Part shown: positions 1 to 13,536 of the stretch, in pieces | Numbering within the stretch: position 1 is the stretch's first letter | How the letters are laid out: each line of letters begins with the position of its first letter | Origin: Hymenolepis diminuta | Taxonomy: Eukaryota; Platyhelminthes; Cestoda; Cyclophyllidea; Hymenolepididae | Length of the DNA stretch: 64,000 bases | Direction: 5' to 3' | NCBI GenBank assembly: GCA_900708905.1 | Contig: CAADRB010000015.1 | Span: 603,444-667,443, forward strand | Position numbers and translations under genes: made by a program | The notes under the pieces: generated by a model | Told to the model about the DNA's origin: nothing | The model's database searches: none | What the model saw: only the letters and a program-made list of their open reading frames with translations

Positions 1-3000
1 TAAAATGTGGACAAATTGAAGAGCCAAAACTCGAATGAAATAAGATGCCTTGATTTCCTGAGTTCATTCCTGGTCTCTACCCATTCTCCCCTCCTCATTA
101 GCTCTTTATTGGACAATTTTACAAGTCTCCTTATTTGGATTCATTCCAGTGAGTGAGAAATTTTATTTGTTTGCCAAAAAGTAGGTTTTACAATAATGAA
201 AGATTTGAATTTCAGGAAAGTATTTTATGAAGAATAGAATACATATATTTAATAGGCAGGTAAATTGCATTACGCGCATACTGAATCAGAACCTGCTTTA
301 CTCTCTTTACCTCTTTCAGTACAGACGCATTTCCCCTCACTTCCAATTTCCAACACCTCCTCCTTCTCTCTGTTCTTCCTTCCTCTCTCATTGTACTACG
401 CTTGTCCAATTCAACTCTTAATCTTCTCAGATTGGGAAAGGTTTTTGTATCCCGTTTGCCTTATGAAGATCATTATATTTGTAATGAAATATCTTTAGCC
501 CAACTCGGTCTGATTCTTAAAGCAGATTTCTCCTTTATCGGCGATCACGCCACATCCTGGACGCAACCAAAGAAATTGTATTAGAAATTTGCAGTACTTT
601 TATTCAGTTTTCAATCTACAACCAAATAGTGTTGCTCATACATCAACTGTGTCAGTTTTTTATTGTTTCCTAAAAATTTTGTCTTCAAATTCGCATCGTT
701 ACGATATAACGCGAATCGTTCACTCGAAATTATTGACTTTTCTCACTTAGAATAATCGCAATAAATATGTGAAGTAGTCACACGGATTATCGATTGAAGA
801 TAATTTTTGGATGTTTAATAATAGGTACCGAGGTAATTACCTTGTTATTGAAGGGATTTAATATATTACTAAAATCACAAAACTTCAAGGAAATTTAAAG
901 GAAGGTTTTGGGATCACAATTCAACGAACTATTATTTGCAATACGATGACTTTCTACAAAGGCCGCGAAAAATGATCGATTCCAATCGAGACGTTTACTA
1001 GCTTTGTAAAATTGCAAGGACTATTATTAACCGACAAAATAACCCAAGAAAACATCATGGTAATTGAATGGCTTGGTGATTTCATCCTAAATCAATAATT
1101 ATTCTCCTTTAAATGCAATGTAATATGGAAGTCATAAAGTTTTCAGCATACTACTTATGAAATTAAGTAGGGGCCACTCAACTCCAGATAGAATGAATCA
1201 TCGGACGTGAAGAGTACATGCATGTCCTTTCACTACGGTAAAGTTCCGCGTCCGTCGTGGCCTGATCAAAGCACATTCGCTAAACATGTAAATGGGTATT
1301 CCTCTGAAGACTTGTAAAGAGGCAAAACTATACTATAAAACAAGTGATAACTTTAGGAAACATTGTCATTAAATGACCTTACCCAAACAATAATTAGATT
1401 TTAACTTAACTGACATAGGTGATCGTTATGTTGTCAAACGCTATAACTTCATAAAAAAATGCTCCAACTGAGCCTACCGCTTATGCGACAGATACCAGTG
1501 TGCAATGGAATGCAAAGCCAAAGTAAGATGTTCGTAAGGTCACGTGGATACTTGATCAAAAAAGCTAGCCTAAGTTTGATAAGGTTAATATTCAGAAAAC
1601 CTTTATCAAAATTTAAAAAGCAGTTATTAATAGAGAATTAAGAGATTGATTTCCTAAAAATACAGCATTAAAAACGTAAATAATTACGCATTAGGTAATT
1701 GCATTGAACAATGTTTTAACATTATCGCTGCATGGTTGTAACTTATTGCGAAAATACTGATGAAATTCAGTATATTCTGCCAAAATTAGTAAATTAAGTA
1801 ACTTTGATGGTGATAGAGGAAGAAATATGAATTGTTTTGTTGTTTTACTTCCAAATTCGTCAGTTATTGACTAAAACAAGGATGGCGATAGCAGTTGCGG
1901 TGGGGATTCTCGACTCTTCCTCAATATGAAACGTTTCCTTTTGGAAAATGGTATATATTGTGTTGTTATTTCATAATTTGTGCATTTCTTAGTTTGATAT
2001 GGACATCTATGCCGTCGTTACGCTTTATTTGAACCCCATTACTGGAGGAGAAAGAGGCGGTTCCTTGCACAATGAGGTTATGGAAGCCATGCCATATGCT
2101 TCTCGATGTGGATTATGAACCAGATAGAGATTTATATATCACAATTCTCTATAAGATATCAACTATATATTCTATTCTTGTCGTGGTAAGCCGTTTGTAT
2201 CTCATTTTCAAGATTGTTTACTTTTGGTCGTTCCTGATTTCTTTGGCATGCATCTAAAGTCAATATACAGTCATATTTATAACTATTTTTTAAAGATATA
2301 TTTTTTTAATGATTCAGCAGGTAGTAAGCAAGGGAATTAATTTGCTTTGCCTCACTTACCTAAAGTTTATCTCTGTTTCAAGCCAAGTTATCGCTGTAGC
2401 TATTGATTGTGAACCAAGTCCGTTTTCTGAGATATCTACTGTTTTACAATACTTGATTCGATTTAGAGTGTTTATCCCATAATTTAGGAAGTTGTTTTTT
2501 ATGTATGGAATCTCTGTTAATTAAAGACCATTAGTTCCGCATAAGTTAATCAACTTATTAGTTTAACATCTTATAAACCTGAAATTAGTGGACTGTATAC
2601 CGGTAGTTCATTTGTTATGATTCTTGCAATTAATCAATCTTATATCCACGGAAAATGTTCGCGTATCTTTTGTGGAGAGAAAGCGAATTCTAGTTCCTCT
2701 GTACATCGTTGGTCAGGTTTTTTGTAGCTGAGTGAGTGTATGTGGTTCTCGGATCCATGTTCTCTGAGTCACCAGAAAAGCAAAGAATTCCCTTAATTTT
2801 TATCCTTTATAATCATGATTCATGTTTCAAGATCACTTTTTTATTCATTGTATTAATTAACTTGATATTAATTTAACAGATTTGCTTGTCCTTACCACCG
2901 AGCATTATCAAGTCAAACCCTCCTGTTTTCTAAAGGTGCCTCTCCTTTCATTTATAATCTTTAGTTTCTTCCATACTCTTCTTTCTATTTGTTGTCAGAC

Positions 3001-5098
3001 TTTTTATAATTTATTGCCTTAACTGGTCTTGTTGTGAAGTCGTTTTCTTTCAACAGTTGCTGGGCCATAAATTTTGTTGTAAACGATTTTGACGTGCGTT
3101 AAGTGATAGTCAAATGATTACCGGATCACACTAATGCAGAATGTTGGGGTTAAGTTTTTTGCTTACACTATCAAATCGTCGATCTTATAATGTATCATAG
3201 ATCTTTCCATCCATCAACTGTAAGGCCTATTTGTTTTCTGTTTGTACAGCTTATTTTTTTGTTGAATACATGAATATACTTTGCTTTGATTTCTTCGGCC
3301 TTGTATTTGAAATGGGTTGTAATCTCAATTGTTTGGGTTGGTTGCTTATAATAAGTAGTATCTGTCAATTAATTTTCAGTAATATTTGTAAATCAGTTTC
3401 GAGTTCCGTGCTGTGTGTTGTAAAGCTTGCTTCATTTAAATAGTTGAAATCCTGCTTTGTTGAAGCCGTAATAATTTACCTTTAGTCAAATTGTCCAAAA
3501 CCAGTCTATTGTTTTCGAAACTGCGAACCGTCACCTGACAAGTAGATTACCGTAGCGAGAAACTGTCAGGTGTGCGTGGCGCGAGGCAAATATCATTTCA
3601 GTATAATTGCGATCTGCTCGTCGAAACCAAACTGTATTTAGTCAAAATTACTTTATTTATATAATTACTCGTATACTGCCTTATCACAAACATTATTGGT
3701 TTAGACTTTCTGCAGGATGAATGTTAATGGAGTTAGTTCTATGCTTAAGTAGATCTTTGGGAACCACTTAATAGTAATCAAGCCAGCGATAGTGTGAATA
3801 ATTACACTATCTCTTTTAGTAATATTCGTTCGAAATCCGCCGCGGTTTCTTGTCTTAATATTAACTATTACAAGGTCAAAATTTTCGAGTAATTTCATTC
3901 ATGGGGTAGCATCTGATCTCGTAAAAGGCAAAATGGCCCAATAAAGGTATGAAACGATGGTAGATATGACGTCAAGAATATCACTTTATTTGATTTTTGA
4001 AAACATTTAGTTGTCTACGTTCTCGTGAGGAGTAGAATTTACTTTTTACTCAATTTTTTATTCAATTCTTGGGTATATGGGCGAATTCACGTCCACTATA
4101 TTCAGATCTTTTCAACGAGTTTTGATTTTGATCGATGGTCGATTACGTCAATTTAATTGTGATTTCTCCCTATTTACAGTCGATGAGTGTAGCCATATCA
4201 TTTGAACTGTGGAATCTACACAAATGTAATTAGTCTGATCCTGTTTTAGCTGAATAAGAGCTCTTTTTCCTTTGCATATATTCGTAATTATCTATATCAT
4301 AAACACTGGCCATCGATCTGTGAGTTAGATCTGGAATTGAGATAAGCACCAAACTTTCAACATAATCGAGCAGAGTAGCAATAATTTAGAGCTCCTCTTA
4401 TGGAAAACTCGCATTCCACTATCTTTAGATTATGTTTGGCTTAAAGAATAGCACAGCAACTGGAGACAAATTCTTGGGAAGCCAGTCATGATTCAGAATG
4501 AACCGCTATGAACATCCACGCCCTTATATAACACCATAACACGCTTTTGGGCAGATCTTAGACCAACGAAACCCCTTATTCCCCAAGGCTATAGGCGAAA
4601 TTTTTCTAACTCAATCTACATGATCCCAGATGGCCCCTTCATGTGCGTTCAAATAGGTCCTAATTCAGCACTAGATTCTTCCAAAGCCTGCTGAGAAAGT
4701 GCTTTCCAGCACTAATCCTGGATAACAGTCTGATTCTTAGGCCACAGCGTTAATCACCCCAGACTACTTCTGAAGTTCATCCTACCCGGGACGTAGATAG
4801 AACACAACTTTTACGTTATAACCGGAAACTCTCCACGGTGCATATATCGTGATGATTATTAAAAATAAGAACAAGGAGCCAAAATGAAATAATAGCAAGA
4901 TGTGCAAAATACCATACATGTAAAAATGCCCTTTTAAGTGATATAAACTCAACACACGAATATAGTAATAGTGGGGGACGAGAAGGTAAAAAGATGTTTC
5001 AGGAAGGGAAGATTTACTTACTAGAAAAGGGAAATTGTGGAGTGGAAATAGAGGTGGCCATATATGTACAATAGAAACATAGAAATGGGTTGAGATAA
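1..5098. other. Intergenic stretch without a recognisable gene
   Basis: I found no reading frame here that looks like a conserved protein or that joins to a neighbour through phased splice sites. All open frames are short, AT-biased and lack motifs. About 4440-4800 is less AT-rich than its surroundings but has no open frame. A short inverted repeat at 3532-3572 is listed separately. The stretch lies beyond the 3' end of the zinc-finger gene, so it may be simple intergenic DNA or an intron of a gene outside the window. Confidence 0.5.
3532..3572. repeat. Short inverted repeat (9-base stem, 23-base loop)
   Basis: CACCTGACA at 3532-3540 is the exact reverse complement of TGTCAGGTG at 3564-3572. 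The following bases (about 3573-3590) are unusually GC-rich for this region. No function is evident, and it could be a chance hairpin. Confidence 0.4.
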
Positions 5099-7269
5099 CT
5101 ACGAAGTGGCTCCAGGTTGTTTCTGCTGTTGAATCTCTACAACAACCTGCTGTGGCTCGGCGGAGATTGGTTCCTCGTCGTCATAGACAACCACATTCCA
5201 CTCATCTGTTGGAATAGTGGTCTGTTCCACAGGAGCATCTCCGGCAGCGTTAGTAATAAGAGCGGTTGATGGCATATCAATAGCAGTATTAAGTTGTTCA
5301 ATTTCGGTAGCGCGAGGAACAGCGGTGTACCGCCTGGCGGTGTATTCAGGAACATGCGGCGGAGATTCATCAGCAGCCCCAATGAACTCCGTATCATAGT
5401 CTTTGTACCAGGCTGGAAGTCGTCTGGCTCGTGTTGCCCGACGGCTGGCAGGAGCAGAAGCTGTCTGATGAGTAAAGTGATGTCTCGATGTGGAGGGAGT
5501 GTGTACTGAACGGCGAGATGGTTCTCCCTTTTTATCGACATAAGGTCTCAAAGCTTCTTCCTCATCCATTGTCTCCTCGATAAGTTCATTTTGATTCGCC
5601 GACTTTGCCACTGACCCTGTTAAAAAAGGAGAGACAAAATCTAGATTGTTAGAAGGAAATTTCAAATTCAGTTAAAAGAGAACAGGATTTCCTTACCATC
5701 AGAAACGCCAGTCATCTCTGCTCCTTCACTAACTTCGTATTCCTCGCCCTCAATAAATTCTTGTTCGTCATCTCCATAAATGGTGTCAAACTTGCTTCCC
5801 CTATATCGCCTCCTTTTTGTGCTGGGTGCATAACGAGCCGGCGGCAGTGACATCCCATCTTCACCATCTTCCTCTTGTCGCCTATGTTGATCATGGTGTC
5901 TATCCAAGAGCATAATCGAGTTGGTTGTGAATTCACAAGGTTCGTATCGACACTTAAGTCGACCCACAGCACCTCTGGACTGCCTAGCATTCCTTTCCTC
6001 AGCATGCATAGTACGAATGTGAACATCCAGATCCTTCTTTTGCTCGAAAGTGCTCTCACAATAACGGCACACATGTCTACGATTCACTTTAAGAGCATGG
6101 GCACGAGTAATGTGATGGTTAAGTTGATTAAAACCTGGGAAACCACGCTCACCACAAACTGGACAGGAGATGATTTGGCTTCCCTCATGTGCCTTCACAT
6201 GGGCTTTAAGGGCAGAAACATCACTAACATAAGCGTTGCAAGGTAGACAACGGAATTTGGTTTGCAAGGAACGAACAATCCTGCAACCACGAGTATGCTT
6301 GTTCAGATTGTAGATACTGTCAAATGATAGTGAACAGCCCAAACACTCAAGATGAAGTTGAGAAGAGGCCATCATCGCAAAATGTTCACGTAACTCATGC
6401 TCACGAGTCCTCAGATGAGCCAAGTAAATATCATAAGAAGAGAAAGCTTTGTTACAAGTTTCACATCGGAAAATTTTATCTCGGTAGATGTGACGATTAC
6501 GATGAGTCTTCATATTGGCTTTTTGAGCGAAGCGCTTATTGCAAACATCACAAACAAAAGGTTTCTCACCAGTGTGAGCTCGTTTATGATGTTCCATTGT
6601 ACCACCATTGTTGGTCATGTAGCTACACTGATCGCAGTGGAATTTGTAATTAGCAGGATTGCGTTTTGGTTTCTTCGGGTCGACGTGGCTACGACGGGCG
6701 TGGAGGAAGAGTTGACTTAGGGTTTCGAAAAATTCATCGCACTGACGACATGTGTAGACCTTCACGAAATGTTTCTCCCTCATATGTTTAGTGAATGCAT
6801 TAGCATTAGAGTACATGGCAGGGCAAGATGGGCATTTATAAGAAATTCCACCAGGTTGAGCATTGGACAAATTGATAAATGGACCAGCTGCACCAGCAAC
6901 CATGTTAGGAACACCGTAGTAGGTCTTAGTAGTAGGATCATAGAACTGCATTTGGTCTGAGGCAACTTCAAATAACTGAGTTCCATCAATAAGACTTTGG
7001 TCACCAATTTGGACGTATTCAGTGCCGTTCTCACCAGTGACCGTTGTTACTGCACCAGATGCAATCAAATTCTCTAATGTTGCCACATCTATATTGTCAT
7101 CCGCAGCTATCACCATCACCTCTTCACCATCGTTTTGGATTCCTAGGTCATTAAGAGATAGATAAACCTGTCCATTGTCCGCAGTGGCACCATAAGGAAT
7201 CGCGGTGTAGGTACCGTCTGGGTTCATAATAACAGAAGTTGTTTCTTCATTCACACCTTGGTCATTCAT
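5099..7269 (-). CDS. C2H2 zinc-finger protein with ten fingers (two exons)
   Basis: Probable nuclear DNA-binding protein of 696 residues; the target is unknown. Exon 1 is 7269-5697 and exon 2 is 5616-5099, joined by an 80-base GT-AG intron (5696-5617); both sides are phase 1 and the frame continues. Residues 1-140 are acidic and rich in T, G, V and N without fingers, like an activation or interaction region. Residues about 146-462 hold ten C2H2-type fingers. Fingers 3 and 4 are joined by a classic HTGEKPF linker, finger 6 is a C2HC variant, and finger 10 has four residues between its cysteines. The carboxyl half is low-complexity, with a basic patch (RRATRARR), acidic stretches and a Q-rich end. 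The start is the first ATG in frame. An acceptor-like TAG at 7283-7281 lies just upstream, so a 5' UTR intron or trans-splicing is possible. I cannot assign an orthologue. Confidence 0.92.
5617..5696 (-). other. Intron of the zinc-finger gene
   Basis: The donor is GTAAGG after GATG and the acceptor follows a T-rich tract ending AACAG. The splice restores the frame (phase 1 to phase 1), giving aspartate then glycine across the junction. Confidence 0.88.
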
Positions 7270-10192
7270 TGTGCATCAGCCTACACATAATTAATACGTT
7301 TGATGAACATGAAACAGAACACAAATAGCAAAAATTTTTGCTAGATAAATAACAAACAAAACGCCTTTAACATATGTTAATACAAACAAAATTTATCGGC
7401 AATTAAAACAACAAACCCCGCAAGCACTCAAGGACAATATGGCTCTCGCAAAGTGGAACTAGACTTTAATTGCATTGACTTAAACAAACATGAGCTAAAA
7501 ATAAAGTTTAAAAATAAAAAGTAAATAGTTATTAATTATTTTTGTTTGATAGTATTGATTTTATTTCTATGTTTATTGTCAATTTAGTGATGGTTATATT
7601 ATGCATTTTCTGGATTTTGGCATCCATATTCAAATCGAGCTTTCCAATAATTGATTTTGAATCATTGCTATTTAAAAATTGTAAAATGGTTTGGAATATT
7701 AATATACAAATAGCTATTTTACAAGCCGATTATTTTTTATTAAGTACATTAATAACAATATGTTGATTCCAAATTTAATAATATAACAACAAAAATTAGT
7801 ATTTTATGTATACTCACGAAAACGGATATAAAACTTTTACTATTTTAACTTTATCTAATATTAAACGGCATCATTTTTAGGAATGCTGTTTTTAATTACG
7901 TATATGGAAAACTTTCTGGCAGACAACGCATTCAATTTATTATTGCCAGTAAAAGTAGATTATTATCACTTTACTTGATTATTTAAATATATTAAATGAA
8001 AATGCATATACATGTACACACATATGCATTCAAACGTTCATTTTTGGCGTAATATTTGGTTCTTTTGCATTAATCTTATATTCCGTATTTGTGCCTAATA
8101 TTATTTAAATTATTACGCTTTATTAAATGCTAAACATTTCTGTGGTAATAAATGTCAAATCCCTCAGAAACGAAAATATTAAGTATGTTTCAAGATATGT
8201 AGAAATTTTAATATTAATATTCTAATTTTGGTGAAGTCTCTGTAAACACCTGTTTGTATTTGTTGGCTTATTTACAGAATTCATTAAAAATATCATCGTA
8301 GATATGAGCAGGTTGGGTTACATGAATGTACTACGACATGAATATGATTAATGACATCTCAAACCCTTCTATGACAATTTCTAATGATTTATAATAAGGC
8401 TATAGGTAATAATACATATCATTAATATATGTTATTGTCAGAAACCCAAAAAGGAATCTGATTCATATCACCCATTCTATTTTACACTCTTCGTATGCAC
8501 AGGAATTGCGTGAAAAGTGATGTCTTTGAAAACGCATAAAACCTTGCCATCTAAATTTTCTCCGTGAAGAACATGATGGTGAGACGAAAAAATACTGAAA
8601 TTTTGGTCGAATCTCATATTGAATGAGCCGCTGATCCGACAGTTCTTCCAATTTCCCGATCCCAACTTGCAATGTCTACATAATCCGAATCCGGAAAATT
8701 TTGCCCAATCATTTAAACTAAATTGTGTAATTGTAAATATATCTCAAAATAGGCAGATATTACAAGTCTCTTATTAATGCTTGAATGAATGAGATTTCAA
8801 CCAAGAATTTTCTGAAGAAATTACCCTATTTTGAATTGAAGTTTTACATGAATCATTTGATTAAACACTTTTGGCAACAGCAAAACGGATTAAGCAAAAA
8901 GTGTTATTCAGTATTTTTAGTACAATCTGAAATTATAGAAGTTAATTTAAGGACCAATCCTTGAATATATCTTTAATGTTTTGATCTGATCAATTTAATC
9001 TAATTAATCCGAATAAATTACTCTACTCTTTGTTAGTGCTGATAACATCTCAAAGTATCAAACGGTTATTCTGAAAAGAGATTTATTACATAAATGTAAT
9101 AACCTTTTAAAGTAATCATTGTATGCTAGATGAATATAATATTATATTTTCAATAACTTAATTGGTTTTTGCCAGAATGTGGCGTATATTATAAAAAGCG
9201 AAACAAATGGAACTGATAGCATAAATTTAGAGAGGAATATGAGATATGTTAGGTATCGATGTTATCATTATTAACTCCAACAATTAGTTACTACAGAAGA
9301 AAAATAAGATGACAAGAAGTTGGTAAAATGTAAATGCGGAATTTACTTAATGAAAAATACTGTTACAATCTTACGTTTGGATGCCGCGGAAGAGAGATTT
9401 CGATTGATGGTTGAAGCTTGCTCTATAGGATCATAAATGTCAAATTTAATGTATTTATTGGATCATGTATATGAGTATGCTTAAAATTAAAACATAATAA
9501 TTTATTAAATGGAAAATTAAATTTATGATTGTTTTTCTCTATATACCATTGATCTCCTTACAGAATTTCCGATTAATAGTCAATTTATTGTTAAAGAAAA
9601 TTAACGGTATAAGATATTTCTAATTTACATCACTACTTATAGCCTTCTATGAGTTCATTTAAACAGAGCATGCTTATGAAAAATAACTTATTTTCCTGTC
9701 CACTTTACAAAGCTAAATGTTATGGTGACACTGGCGTCCTAAAATTGCTTAAAATGTGATCCTGCGATCAGTTATCTCAGAACTGACTTATTCACTGCTG
9801 TGTCAAATCTTTTAAGTGGTTCTACCATTTTATCTTATACCCTTAACACAAACCTAATGTAATGTAACAACTGGAGTGTTAATTTCAAAACAGTTCAATA
9901 AATTTTAGACTAGCTATATTAAATAACAGTAAGACGGGTCACATTAAATTCGTTAAAAAGTAATATACATAAATCCAATCATTTTCATTATTTGCTATCG
10001 AGTAAAAGGAGATAGAATGTACATATTTTATTTAAATTTTTGATGATAATGCAATATTCAGAAGTTATTCTTTCAATAATTAGAATGAAAAATGCGTACA
10101 ACAATTTCGTTTAATAAAATTTCCCAGTAAGTCAAGTGACCTGTTTGGGATTGACCTAATTTAGAACTCGACCTATTAACCCGTGTGCGAAG
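7270..10192. other. AT-rich divergent intergenic region
   Basis: It separates the 5' ends of the zinc-finger gene (-) and the b561 gene (+), so both promoters should lie here. I see no conserved coding frame and no repeat family shared with the rest of the window. The region is strongly AT-rich with many short A/T runs. Confidence 0.5.
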
Positions 10193-10912
10193 ATGGCTGT
10201 TCATGCGACAGTCTTGGTCCTGATTCTTTTTGTCGTATATTCTGCCTATCCTTTTAATACTTTATTTTCCTGGCATCCTCTGTTTATGATAGTTGGTCTG
10301 TATGGATTTTCATTGCAGGGAATCGTAGTTTACAATACCTTCAGTTCTCTCGTTCCCACACATAGTGCTGTCAAAAAGGTTTGCGTTTTTTTGCAGATTA
10401 TAACATTCGATTTTTAGTACCACTTGCATGCTTTGTTGCAAACGCTGAGCATTATTACGATCCTTGCTGGTAGCACAGTTATCTACAAAGTGAAGAATAA
10501 TAACAATCGACCGCATTTGAAATCTTGGCATGGTACCCTGGGAGCTTTGTTCGTTCTCTACGGGCTATCACAAGGCATTTTCGGCTTTCTCAAATCTCGT
10601 GATTTCACCCGACGTTGGGTAAGGCCGAAACTTTCACGAAAAGTACATGCAGTTTCGGGTGCTCTTTTCTTTTCCCTTGGTTGCCTGGTAACTGGACTCG
10701 GTTTTCGTAGTGAATGGTTTCAACAAAGAGTTCTGGTGAATTCAATACAAGATCAGGGTGTTCGAATGCTTGTTGACTATGCTCTCATTTTCCTTCTTTG
10801 TCTCCTTGTAATTGTTGTCTCGAAGCAGATCTACGATAGATACTTTACTCTACAAGAAATCTCCGTGACCACCACGTCTACCCATGCCAAAAGTACCAAA
10901 AGTGCAAAATAG
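10193..10912 (+). CDS. Cytochrome b561-domain membrane protein (CYB561D-like), two exons
   Basis: Predicted haem-b transmembrane electron carrier of 226 residues. By family it would move electrons from ascorbate across an endomembrane to a ferric or monodehydroascorbate acceptor. Exon 1 is 10193-10378 and exon 2 is 10418-10912, both phase 0, separated by a 39-base intron. Six hydrophobic segments are visible, at about residues 4-21, 26-47, 62-85, 99-121, 137-158 and 177-198. The expected haem-ligand histidines are present: H28 in SWHPLFM, H66 in YHLHALLQ, H100 in SWHGTLG and H139 in KVHAVSG, spaced as in the family (pairs 28/100 and 66/139). Length and topology match the short CYB561D1/D2 type rather than the longer ascorbate-binding CYB561A type. 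The start ATG opens directly into the first membrane segment. No DOMON domain is attached. Confidence 0.92.
10379..10417 (+). other. 39-base mini-intron of the b561 gene
   Basis: The donor is GTTTGC, which is not the usual GTAAGT, and the acceptor is ATTTTTAG. Removing these bases joins lysine 62 to the YHLH segment in frame and restores the third membrane helix; read-through meets a stop within the intron. An alternative CAG at 10394-10396 would leave only 18 bases and keep the stop. Confidence 0.85.
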
Positions 10913-13536
10913 GTTAAAGCGTTTCCAGTTTTATTTTATTCAATTATTCGCCGGATTCTAGTGCAACATCGTTTTTTAACTTGCATTTTTGTATTACAGC
11001 ATATGTATCTTTTCTTCGCGTTCAGTAAAATTAGCATTTGCTTTTTTAGTGGTATTTTCATTTAATGAGAACTTTATCATTTTTTAACTTGACAGCAACT
11101 GGGGCGTGAATGGAGAGCATTTAAGCCCCTCCTCATTAAATCGTCGCCCATGTTTCTTACGTCGATTTATTTATGTGCCGCTATCGCGGTATTGCGGAGT
11201 GTTCACTGATGGCACAGCAAAGCCGCAATTGCTCGGACTCAGTATAAGGAAGGGGTACTTACATCTGTGTGAGAATAAATTTGCTCTATACGAGTGGGTA
11301 TTCAGTGGCTGCCTAGTTAACCAGCGATGTAATACTTCTGTTCACTATTACTACCAGTAATGTACTTCGGTACTAGGCACTATCTTGGAAGAACAGGACT
11401 CGAATAATTCAGATTTGGGGAAAAGAATCCTGTCAGGGCACCGAAGTTCTCTAATCTGCTTTCTATAGTCAGTGACATCCATCGTCTTCTGCAGAAAAAT
11501 ATTATCAGAGTTTATGGTTCAAGATATCATAATGTTAGATTTCTGAAGTCTGCACTATGAAAATAGGACTTCAGAGCGAAATCGGTTTTCAAAACATTGG
11601 GATTTGGTAATAAGTAATTAAATTTCCTCTGTAACAAGTTGTGTCTCGTTATTCTTCCCTAGGACTTAGCAAGAGATTGATAATTTTAATCGTGAGTAAG
11701 CGTACAAACAAGGAAAATTGTGAGGTAGACCAGTGGTGGATTAGGGAAAGGGATAAAGAAGTCGTGAATAAAGTTCAGGAATTAATTTGTGTTATTTATT
11801 TAGATTGCTTATTTCGTGCACAATGGGTCATTTCTTCACGTCAGTACAAATGTTCAAGTTTCAATTTGCCCTTAAGATTCCTGAGTGGAGTCCGGTTCTA
11901 TAGCGTCAAAAGTTTATTGATCAGTTAATTAAATAGGGTCATGTCAACTGGATGACCGTCTTTTTTGACAGTATGATGTTGTTGAAAATGTTTTTCCTTA
12001 TTGTTGGTTTATTTTACTCGATCCTAGTTTCCACGTAGGTGAATTCGGCTAAGATTGCGTTTCCATAAGCGACTCCATTGCCTTATGTTACAGATGACCT
12101 GAAGTGTAAATCTCTTAAATGAGAAAACAATTACAGAATTATCTGTGATTGTGGCGGGAGGTTAATGGCCAAAGCGGAATGGTCACCGTCTCTCACCATG
12201 TGTATTCTTTGTTTATCGTAGTCCTTATTATGCCTCCTGGATGTCGTAAAGTAGCAGTAGCAGAGAGCAGGAAGCCAGAGAAGAGACACCTAAATAGTAA
12301 ATTGCTAGTTTTAATTATGAAAATAATCCATACAAAACGGACAAATATCCCGTGATTGATAAGGTGGGGATTTACATCTATTTAAATCTTTCATTTTTAT
12401 TTGCTTTACCTATGTGATACACATTAATAAAATTCTATTTAGACCACACTTCTCACATCACTCCCTCAGTGTACCTAATTACGCCTTGTCTATCACAACC
12501 CGGACTCCACTCTTTCTTTCTTCCTAATCTTTTCACTTTTACTACCTCATTTCCTTACGATTGTCCAATATACTCCTGCCGCGGTAAGTTAATTTCATCT
12601 CATTTCTTTCGTATCTTATCCATTTCGACTACATCACCGACGCGACCATTTTTTATAAACTTGAACATGTCTTCATTCATTTATGCATCTTATTCTCATC
12701 GCAATGTGTCATCTCTGCGGTTCATTCGAATTTTTGTTGGGTACTCAGTGGCTCCATTACATTCTTATTGATAGTCGACATACAATAATTATATGAAATG
12801 CATGGATCCCTACATACGAGTCCTCACCTAATTCATGTTTCCGGACCGTAGAATTAACCATTAAGGCTGGCAGCTAACAATAGCAAGCGGCAGTAGAACA
12901 CAAGAGTTGTGCTTTATTGAACAAACCAATATGAGGAGTCGAGAGAATATGAGAGGGATGAGAGGCAGGGAGATGAGCAGGAAGCATAGAAGCAGGTAAA
13001 TGACAAGCGTGTGTCTGCCCCCTTCACGTGTATAAAAGGGAACTTTATATAGTTTTATAGAAAGGGGTAGCATAAGCAGGTGAAATGGATTCGGATATCG
13101 CTGATCGTGGAAACCGATCATTAGCAGCTCTTATTCAAGAATCATTTTATTAATTTATCCCGTTAATTAAAGTAAATCACCGGAGGAAGCACGACGGTTA
13201 TCTACGAGAAATTTGAGGTTGAAGCAGGGTCGAATACTTCAAGCGCCACTGTGAGGCCGAGATAATTAGGTCCCAGGGACATAGATAAAAATTTATGAAA
13301 TGCATAGGGATTCACCCTCCGCTACCATCAATTCATTCCTGTGTGTTATTCCCATTTGTTATTCATTTTCTATAGTGTTCTGTTCATTCCGTTGATGTAG
13401 TATTAATGCCAACACTGAGCTGATGAGGTTGTTAACGTGGTAAAGTACTGAATACTCCTACCTGCAGTGTAAATAATTCAAAATACAACACTTGTTCTAC
13501 CCAGTCAATTCTTTTCATTTAGAAAAGGCCATTGTA
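10913..13536. other. Intergenic stretch without a recognisable gene
   Basis: No conserved protein frame was found. The open frames at 11641-11928 and 12469-12771 look like chance (alternative starts, no motifs). About 13023-13036 holds a TATA-like stretch (GTGTATAAAAGG), and about 13085-13125 shares a motif (GATATCGCTGA.CGT) with about 32250-32290, suggesting an old dispersed repeat. Confidence 0.45.

Noticed and set aside
5099..7269. Assignment of the zinc-finger protein as CTCF
   Set aside because: Fingers 3 and 4 recall CTCF fingers 10 and 11, but finger number, spacing and the remaining sequence do not follow the CTCF array.
13418..13450. Hammerhead ribozyme core (CTGATGAG)
   Set aside because: No GAAA strand and no pairing stems at the required distances.
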